Of a stretch of DNA of 46,962 nucleotides, positions 41,401-46,962 are shown in pieces. Within the stretch, counting starts at the first letter, position 1, and each line of letters starts with the position of its first letter. The stretch comes from Prosthecobacter sp. (GTDB lineage: Bacteria; Verrucomicrobiota; Verrucomicrobiia; Verrucomicrobiales; Verrucomicrobiaceae): positions 1,660 to 48,621 of the forward strand of contig NZ_JAQSEA010000117.1 of NCBI RefSeq assembly GCF_029946185.1, read 5' to 3'. The notes below the pieces were generated by a model. That model was not told where the DNA came from, did no database searches, and was given only the letters and a program-made list of their open reading frames with translations. Position numbers and translations under genes: made by a program.

Positions 41401-44400
41401 TGGAACACCATCACGGGCAACATTTACCTCGGTGATCAAGGCTCTCTGGTTGCGCGCCATTCAGGTGCGCTGGGAGTGGGCGGCCCGGGGCGTGAAGTGC
41501 AGAACGGAGGAAACGCGGCGTTGCTGCTTGAGTATGGTACGAACATCAGCGGCATCAACCTCCGTGTGTCAAATACCTTCCAAGGATCACCCACCGTGTT
41601 GCGCAACGAAGGTGCCACACACGGCACCTGGGGCGGGGACGTGATCCTCGATGTGGCGGATGCCGCAGGGAGTTCCGATTTGCAATACTACACCATCACC
41701 GCACGTAACAACGGCACCCTGTCGTTGTATGGCAATATTTACACCGATAACAATGCCAACTTCACCGACAGCGATGCGTATGCCGATCCGATCACCATTT
41801 CGACCAGCATCGGTGAAACGTACACCCTGAATCTGCGTGGTCAGGTCCGCGATATTGCGACCGGCAATCTGGGCACTGATCCGGCGAACTCCGCCATCAC
41901 CTCCATTTATCGCACCGGGGACTCCGCCACGCGGCTGGATTCAAACCACTCGCTACGTTTTTATATGTCGGGTCATGACGAGGGCAATGTGAATGTGTTC
42001 CAGCAGTGGGATGCCACAGGCCGGCTGGACATGCGTCAGGGCTTTTTCCGCATCATGTATGACCCGAATGCCGCAGGCAATGACGGCACCGGATTCTTGT
42101 CGAATGGCGCGAACTCGCTCATCCAGGCCAACGAATACTGGACACGCGCTGTACTCGGGGCGGATGGGGTCAGCACTGGCACCTATGACTCGCATCTCAT
42201 GCTCACCAGAGACGGTCAGGTATTCAACTGGGGCGTGCAGCTTTCCGTGTACAACAACAACATCAACGGCACTCTCAACATCGGGGGTGAGAACAGCAGT
42301 GGCACGGTTTATATCGGCTCGGATGATGGGGCTTCGAACTACTCGATCGTGTTTGAAAACCAGGGCTATACCGGTGGCAGTGACCGTGACCTGCGCTTTC
42401 TCCAGACACGCGGTGGTACCATGGTCATCAACGCCCGCCTGGTTGACAACGGTACACTCGTCAATTCCATCGCCAACATCACCGGCCCCGGCACGATCAT
42501 CTTCAATGCCAACGGCGCGGGTGCCTCCACGGTGGAGAAATGGAACTTCATGGGCGGCGAGACCATCTGGCAGGCCAATCCCACGACCGACAGCCTGCTG
42601 GGCAACGACCGCTTCAGTAAAGCCGACGCCCAGGCTTTGTTTGGTGGCGGCACGCTGAACTACATCGCCGGATCGGCGGCCAACCGCACCGAAAACCTCA
42701 CGGGCACCTTCCGCATCCTCAATGGGGAATCCACCATCCGTGTCGTGTCTGCCACCGGGCGCACTGACACGCTCAACTTTGGTTCTGCCGCCGGTGCCTT
42801 TTACAAGAACCAGGGCGGTACCTTCCGCTTCATTGAGACCGGAGACGGTACTTCGGTGCTTACCTTGCAGGCCACCGGTCTGACGGATAGCGGCATTATG
42901 TCCTATGCAACCTATGGCACCGCGATTGGAGTAGCGACGGATTTTGCGAACAACGGCACAGGCGGGCAGATCAGCGCCTACACCGGCTATGTGACCGGCG
43001 CATCCGAGGCTGATTTCACCACGGGCAACACTGTGGATGTGACCAATGATGTCACCTTCACGGGTGCCTCGACGCCGGACAATCTGCGCTTCAATGATCC
43101 GGTGGATTTGACCCTGGACGGACAGACCATGACGCTGGGCGGTGGCGCGATCCTCATCTCCGCGCTCAATACCGGATCCAGCAGCATCAGCGGTGGCATT
43201 CTGACCAGCAGCTTCGATGGCGATCTCACCGGTTCCGGTAGCCGCCGCGACCTGATGATCCACAACTATGGTGCAGGCGCGCTGACCATCGGTGCCACCA
43301 TCACCGACAACGGTGCCGACCGGGTGAATCTGGTCATGGGCGGAACGGGCACCACGATCCTCACTGCGGACAACACCCAGACCGGTGAAATCTACCTCAA
43401 CAACGGTGTGCTGAGCATCTCCAGCGAAAGCAATCTGGGCAACATCGACGGCAGCATCGCGACGCTCGCTCGGGTCAATGTTGGCGGCTCCAATGGCGCA
43501 AGCCTCACCGGTTCGCCGCTCATTTTCAGCGGCGGCGGCGGCGGCTCCGGGGCGGCAGGCACCTTCAATACGAATAGCAGCCAGCAGGTCACTGCGACCA
43601 CGCTCTCCAATGGCGGTTCTGGTTACACCAACGGGATCTATGTCACGAATGCCGCTGCTGGCTCGGCCGGCATCTGGGCCGTGCTCGACAGCGGCAACCT
43701 GCATTTCGACGGCGGCACGCTGGCGGTGACGCAGGATGTCACCTTGGATGGTGCACGCACCTTGTTCATGGGTTCCAACGGCGGTTTCCTGGATGTGACG
43801 GCGGGCAAGACGCTCACCATCAATGGTTACATCACCAGCGAGTTCAGCCACATCAATGCTGCCAACGGTTTCACCGCCAATCACCTCGGTGCTTCCGATG
43901 ATCCCGCCAGCCTGGGCAATCCAGACGTGGGCGATCTGATCATCGAAGGCGGTGGCACCGTGGTGCTCACGGGTGCGCCAGACGGCACCATCCGTGCGAA
44001 CATGTTTAACAGCTACGGCGGCATCACCTGGATCAACAACGGCACGATCAAGGTCGCCGGCGCGGGCTCTTCCGCCGTCGGGGCGCTGGGCACGAACCGT
44101 TCGGCAATCGACGGCACCATCATCGGCGAAAACGGTTCGCTGGAATTTTCCACCACCTCCGATCCCTCCGTCTATGAATGGCTCACCTTGGGCGGGTCCG
44201 GCTATGAAGGCCGTGGTGCCGTGCTGGCCACTGGCACCGGGCGTGTGGTCCGGCTCAACGGCCAGATGCAAATCGACAGCCCCACCCTCTTCAACACCGC
44301 CAGCAGCAGCTATGGCTACATCCGTCTGGGTGAGCAGGGCGGCGCGCTCTACGGCAGCGGGGACATTCTCCGCACTGGCAACAATGAATTCGCCTTCTAC

Positions 44401-46962
44401 ACCAATTCGCCCGACTGGACCGGTGACTTTATCAATGGCAGCGGCGCAGCCCGTGTCTCTGGGGTGGCGAATCTACAGGGTATGATGGGGATGGAACTGG
44501 ACCGCAATTCGATCCTCTATTACAGCGCTGGCAGCACCAGCGTTGACGAGTTCCGCGATCGGTTGAATGACAATCTGGCGATCACCAGCAACGGCTACAC
44601 CCGGATGCGCATTGAAAACTACTCCGGCGTGTTCTCCGGCGAGGAAAAAGTCGGTGTCGTCAATGTGACCGGCGGGGTGTTCGGCATTGAGTTCGCCATT
44701 GGCGCAGATGTCATCAATGGTGCCGTGCGACTTCAGGGTGACTATGCCGCCTGGCACTTCACCGACATTATTCGCAATCAGGGTACCTCGGTGCAGGTGC
44801 GTCTCTTCGACCCCGGCATGGACATCTCCTCCGGTGTCACGGATTTGACGAACCGTGCTCTCGTGCTGGTGGACAATGCGCCGACGATGGTGGGCGCTGG
44901 CGACGGCACCAACGGCAATACCGCCATCATTCCCGGCTTCTTCGGCGGCACCCGGCCTGCACTTCTCTCCACGACTACGGGCATCGCTTGGGATGAAGAC
45001 CGCACCTCACGGTTCCTCATGACCTCGGTGTTGAGCACGAACCCCATCACCGGCGAACCCGTGTACTACCTGCGTCCGCTTTCGGATGCGCCCGGCTCCA
45101 CGGATTACAAGATCATCAATGATCCGGGCACCATCGCGGCAACCGCCGGACCACTGGATCTCGCCACGGCAGGCATCAGCGCGGATCAAAATGTGCGCTT
45201 CGTCGGCATTACGGACGATGCCATCGGCAACGGCTTCACTACCCGCATCAATTCCATCCTCACGCTGGATTCGGTGGTGGAGGTGAACTCGGTGTCCTTT
45301 GGTTCCGACACGACCGTTAGCAACGTCAATACTGCAGGCAATCAGGTGAACCTGTTGATGACGCAGGGCGGGGGGCTGAAGATCGATTCCGGTGTTCTGA
45401 TGTTTGCCAACATGGGCACGATGGACCGGCTGGGGAACGCTTCGAACACGGGCATCAACCTCGACATGTACAACTACATCATCGGTGGCTCGCTCGACTT
45501 CAATGGCAAAGAGGCCATCATCTACGCTGGCAGCGAGTGGGCACAGTACAACGTCTCTGGCAACACCGCCTACAACAACACCGATGGCGACTACACCACG
45601 GCGATCATCCGCACCAGCATCTACAACACGGGTGGCAACGGCCTGATGAAAACGGGCAGCTCCAGTGTGACCTTGGAAGCGGCCAACTACTACACCGGCG
45701 ACACTGCGGTGAACTATGGCTACCTCTACGCCCGCCATGACCAGGCGCTGGGGCAGAGCACGCGGTTGAACCTCACCGGCGGCGGCGGATTAATCCTCGG
45801 CTACAACGCCCGCATCATGGGTGTGGATCTCGTCATCGGTCAAATTCAAGGCAACAATCTGGCGCTGTATGCGGAAGGCGATGGAACCGAGTGGGGTGGC
45901 AATATCATCTTTGACAATGTGGACGCGACTGGCAGTGCCGGTGGTTTCGGGCGCAACTTTGTTCCGCGCATCGAGGCCGCCAGTTCGAACACGGTCATGC
46001 ATATCAATGGCAATCTCTACGGCAGCGACACCAAGGTGCTGGCCGGCGAGCAGGCGACCTCCCGCATCTTCACCACCTACACGGGTGCCTCCCTTTCCAC
46101 GGTGAATTTCAGGGGACAGATTCGTGACAAGATTACGGGCGCGGTGGATCTCAGCGGCGGTGACACGCTCAACGATGCTCTGCGCATGGAAGTCGCAGGC
46201 ACAGACACTGCCAACGTGCATCTCTATCAGCAATATGACGCCGCTGGCCGCATCAGCATCGTGCGCGGAGTGCTGCGCTACATGGGCACCGGCAATTTTT
46301 ACAGCGACGCCGCAGAACTGGCGCTGGACCCGAACAGCGACCTGTCCGGCTTCCAGATGGGTGGCCGCTCGCTGATCGACAGCAACATGGGCATTGGGGC
46401 AGCGGACGTTTCTTTCTTCCTGCACAATGAAGGCAGCACCTTCAACATCTCCAGTTGGAATGTGGGTGTGGACACCTCCGATCCGGACAACAGCTTGGGC
46501 AACAGCAACTACGGCTTCGGCAACACGACCGGAAACACCACCATCGGTGGTGAGAACACCACCGGCACCATCACCTTCGGCACAGGCACGGGCAGCGTGC
46601 GCTTCACCCAGGCGGACTCGCTGTATAACCGCAACCTGAACCTCTACTCCGCACGCGGTGGTGAGGTGAACATGCGGGTGAACTTCCTTGATGGCGGCGA
46701 CTTCGTGAACTCCTCCATCACCAAGGTGGGTGCGGGCACGGTGAACCTCCTGGGTTCCACGGCCGGTGACAGCACGGTGGAATCTCTCAAGATGCTCGGC
46801 GGCACCCTGGTGCTGACCGGCTATGATGTGAATGCCAGCCGCCGTGTCGGCAATGGCGCGGCGCTCACGATGAGCGGTGGCTACCTCATTGTGGATGCTA
46901 CGGTGGGAACGGCGCAGGAAGACTTCAGTGACTTCACCTTGAACTCCGGCGGCTCACGTCTC
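38479..46962 (+). CDS. giant autotransporter-type beta-strand repeat surface protein (3' end outside window)
   Basis: One frame stays open from ATG 38479 to the end of the window: at least 2,828 residues. A long basic N-terminus precedes a hydrophobic signal core (SLMLLLSGILLFSVIAPAGAQ). The mature part starts with the W-x-G-N-W motif (LVSANGNWSTTANWDG) common in verrucomicrobial and planctomycete repeat proteins. It continues as Gly/Asn/Thr/Ser-rich short beta strands with autotransporter-associated repeat phrases (KVGAGDWIIRG, TKVGAGTVNLLG). Such sequences form right-handed beta-helices on the cell surface. Two long modules, starting near 40.74 and 44.93 kb, share a series of landmarks. The C-terminus (barrel, PEP-CTERM or other sorting signal) is not in view, so the export route is unknown. 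Antisense frames of up to 772 codons here are shadows. Confidence 0.85.
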   Translation, partial: MNTLLSPKKRSNGIPSAAPGTARILRAGRSLMLLLSGILLFSVIAPAGAQTEHSTIGRWNLVSANGNWSTTANWDGLDPDTDYVSGQDAFANFGTINITANRTITLDVPVMLGELTIGDTSGGHSYTIQGGTLTFDSSSGLSILSKNDGGGNDTISSAIVLNNELSIFNYDVSNSQGLLLTGVISGGTNGAVAMRFTDLTMPDTSGSLNFLYLSNGGNTFEGQLVVESGLIRFESNPRSAGARGVGNETIAIGEGGIDLRDQDFNYQSDDTEIFMIAGRGPNGLGALRNTSGTAYLSHLVVTDDAVFISQGTIVLERRLSTDGSAGINSILDFGAPGNDLTKVGAGDWIIRGVDVLNADGASLTINEGEVRFESRGPASGLGSSAGIDLDGLTVNLAYNRNPYDNVDFANGSRLTNDLFGVNINQSATQGNSVIDARFSIGSYWGPSVVGTGALAEQTKETLTFDNMTFNFNNGVFQREGNGEAGRTFDHIFTNVTINLVGGGIGRDAVGNGNLFAIDGGSSLYNSTSGTFDHPGVTEFGGVFDNTSGDNAGTGFTVRGSRELRVTGNSTNFDGDVLIKLPTGRWVSNSFDRGNGGQAASVYFNMSLAGADGSLNQANSITITRWGSLALLNNADNLVYASSNNDDRINDAGFTNLRNGFLLLETDTTAANHENFGNVVADFGTNVLVLDTRAGGQFDGAFQTFTRNNQGVLKIYDTNPSHTWGTGVGEDRIALIDDTGLVKVGADAPGTATQNIVPGLFGGVLPNLQAPTISTHTRPLESVQGSFIYSGAGTGLMTYDNGFLRPLTASEYDTGLNPTAGTNWLVNSYVAGITGVENYGDANNYAFRNVTTDTAVNSVTLSFDAAASGQVVGTSTKDYILIEQGKTLTINSGVINIVNFVEATSANMEGVIRGGFLDMNGGPSLINSNAIWHDIDRDTPNWYEIMTGNSSYIRSHIINTTDLAKTGRDTLYFDTWNTITGNIYLGDQGSLVARHSGALGVGGPGREVQNGGNAALLLEYGTNISGINLRVSNTFQGSPTVLRNEGATHGTWGGDVILDVADAAGSSDLQYYTITARNNGTLSLYGNIYTDNNANFTDSDAYADPITISTSIGETYTLNLRGQVRDIATGNLGTDPANSAITSIYRTGDSATRLDSNHSLRFYMSGHDEGNVNVFQQWDATGRLDMRQGFFRIMYDPNAAGNDGTGFLSNGANSLIQANEYWTRAVLGADGVSTGTYDSHLMLTRDGQVFNWGVQLSVYNNNINGTLNIGGENSSGTVYIGSDDGASNYSIVFENQGYTGGSDRDLRFLQTRGGTMVINARLVDNGTLVNSIANITGPGTIIFNANGAGASTVEKWNFMGGETIWQANPTTDSLLGNDRFSKADAQALFGGGTLNYIAGSAANRTENLTGTFRILNGESTIRVVSATGRTDTLNFGSAAGAFYKNQGGTFRFIETGDGTSVLTLQATGLTDSGIMSYATYGTAIGVATDFANNGTGGQISAYTGYVTGASEADFTTGNTVDVTNDVTFTGASTPDNLRFNDPVDLTLDGQTMTLGGGAILISALNTGSSSISGGILTSSFDGDLTGSGSRRDLMIHNYGAGALTIGATITDNGADRVNLVMGGTGTTILTADNTQTGEIYLNNGVLSISSESNLGNIDGSIATLARVNVGGSNGASLTGSPLIFSGGGGGSGAAGTFNTNSSQQVTATTLSNGGSGYTNGIYVTNAAAGSAGIWAVLDSGNLHFDGGTLAVTQDVTLDGARTLFMGSNGGFLDVTAGKTLTINGYITSEFSHINAANGFTANHLGASDDPASLGNPDVGDLIIEGGGTVVLTGAPDGTIRANMFNSYGGITWINNGTIKVAGAGSSAVGALGTNRSAIDGTIIGENGSLEFSTTSDPSVYEWLTLGGSGYEGRGAVLATGTGRVVRLNGQMQIDSPTLFNTASSSYGYIRLGEQGGALYGSGDILRTGNNEFAFYTNSPDWTGDFINGSGAARVSGVANLQGMMGMELDRNSILYYSAGSTSVDEFRDRLNDNLAITSNGYTRMRIENYSGVFSGEEKVGVVNVTGGVFGIEFAIGADVINGAVRLQGDYAAWHFTDIIRNQGTSVQVRLFDPGMDISSGVTDLTNRALVLVDNAPTMVGAGDGTNGNTAIIPGFFGGTRPALLSTTTGIAWDEDRTSRFLMTSVLSTNPITGEPVYYLRPLSDAPGSTDYKIINDPGTIAATAGPLDLATAGISADQNVRFVGITDDAIGNGFTTRINSILTLDSVVEVNSVSFGSDTTVSNVNTAGNQVNLLMTQGGGLKIDSGVLMFANMGTMDRLGNASNTGINLDMYNYIIGGSLDFNGKEAIIYAGSEWAQYNVSGNTAYNNTDGDYTTAIIRTSIYNTGGNGLMKTGSSSVTLEAANYYTGDTAVNYGYLYARHDQALGQSTRLNLTGGGGLILGYNARIMGVDLVIGQIQGNNLALYAEGDGTEWGGNIIFDNVDATGSAGGFGRNFVPRIEAASSNTVMHINGNLYGSDTKVLAGEQATSRIFTTYTGASLSTVNFRGQIRDKITGAVDLSGGDTLNDALRMEVAGTDTANVHLYQQYDAAGRISIVRGVLRYMGTGNFYSDAAELALDPNSDLSGFQMGGRSLIDSNMGIGAADVSFFLHNEGSTFNISSWNVGVDTSDPDNSLGNSNYGFGNTTGNTTIGGENTTGTITFGTGTGSVRFTQADSLYNRNLNLYSARGGEVNMRVNFLDGGDFVNSSITKVGAGTVNLLGSTAGDSTVESLKMLGGTLVLTGYDVNASRRVGNGAALTMSGGYLIVDATVGTAQEDFSDFTLNSGGSRL
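40741..42700 (+). repeat. large module A of the giant surface protein
   Basis: Landmarks in order: IVPGLFGGVLP (40741), LRPLTASEYDT, VNSVTLSFD, LRGQVRD, VFQQWDATGRLDM (about 41995), TLNIGGENSSGTV (about 42274), then STVEKWNFMGG. The same order recurs about 4.2 kb downstream with moderate sequence divergence. Boundaries are approximate. Confidence 0.6.
44926..46860 (+). repeat. large module B of the giant surface protein
   Basis: Counterparts of module A: IIPGFFGGTRP (44926), YYLRPLSDAPG, VNSVSFGSD, FRGQIRD, LYQQYDAAGRISI (about 46222), TTIGGENTTGTI (about 46537), STVESLKMLGG. Offsets from module A are 4185, 4227 and 4263 bp, so the copies differ by small insertions and deletions. Confidence 0.6.

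Noticed and set aside
41953-44271. 772-codon antisense frame across the giant surface-protein gene
   Set aside because: It lies wholly opposite a frame with signal peptide and repeat motifs. Its composition (Gly, Ala, Val, His, Arg without domain motifs) is what GC-rich antisense frames give.

Overview
The window looks like a chromosomal segment of a member of the Verrucomicrobiota, most like the Prosthecobacter/Verrucomicrobium group. This rests on recognised gene content, not a database search: a DUF1080 secreted protein, very large autotransporter-type beta-strand repeat proteins, type III pantothenate kinase, weak Shine-Dalgarno signals and a dense set of multi-PAS hybrid kinases. No rRNA, tRNA, CRISPR array or insertion sequence was recognised.

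Layout. 1-2.0 kb: the 3' tail of an Ala/Gln/Glu coiled-coil protein, a secreted alpha/beta hydrolase and a membrane protein. 2.1-9.6 kb: a phosphate island, with an OprP-type porin divergent from pstS-pstC-pstA-pstB-pstB. Three motifs with an 11-bp internal period lie in the shared promoter region, PstC carries a large helical insertion, and a hairpin separates pstS from pstC. 9.7-13.3 kb: a secreted protein of unknown function, coaX, a ROK-family kinase without its zinc site (ending in a strong terminator), and a DUF1080 protein on the other strand.

13.4-36.9 kb is a signalling island with eight histidine-kinase-like proteins and three stand-alone response regulators. Its most interesting part is the minus-strand run from 21.65 to 13.41 kb. 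In order it encodes a small soluble kinase, a NarL-type regulator, a FadL-type outer-membrane protein, a PhcB-like methyltransferase, a six-TM HK-REC-HK protein that looks like PhcS fused to PhcR, and a PhcQ-like REC-kinase protein, ending at a near-perfect intrinsic terminator. I read this as a candidate fatty-acid-methyl-ester quorum-sensing locus of the Phc type with a fused sensor/regulator and an adjacent FadL porin. Four of the eight kinases lack the N-box asparagine of the ATP site, and three of those also lack the acidic residue after the phospho-acceptor His. A second set (33.4-36.9 kb) is a translationally coupled periplasmic binding protein, sensor kinase and NarL regulator.

36.9-47.0 kb holds a secreted NlpC/P60-like cysteine-hydrolase candidate and, divergent from it, the first 2,828 codons of a giant repeat-rich surface protein that is still open at the window end. 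That gene contains two diverged copies of an approximately 4.2-kb module. The long antisense reading frames across it are treated as shadows.
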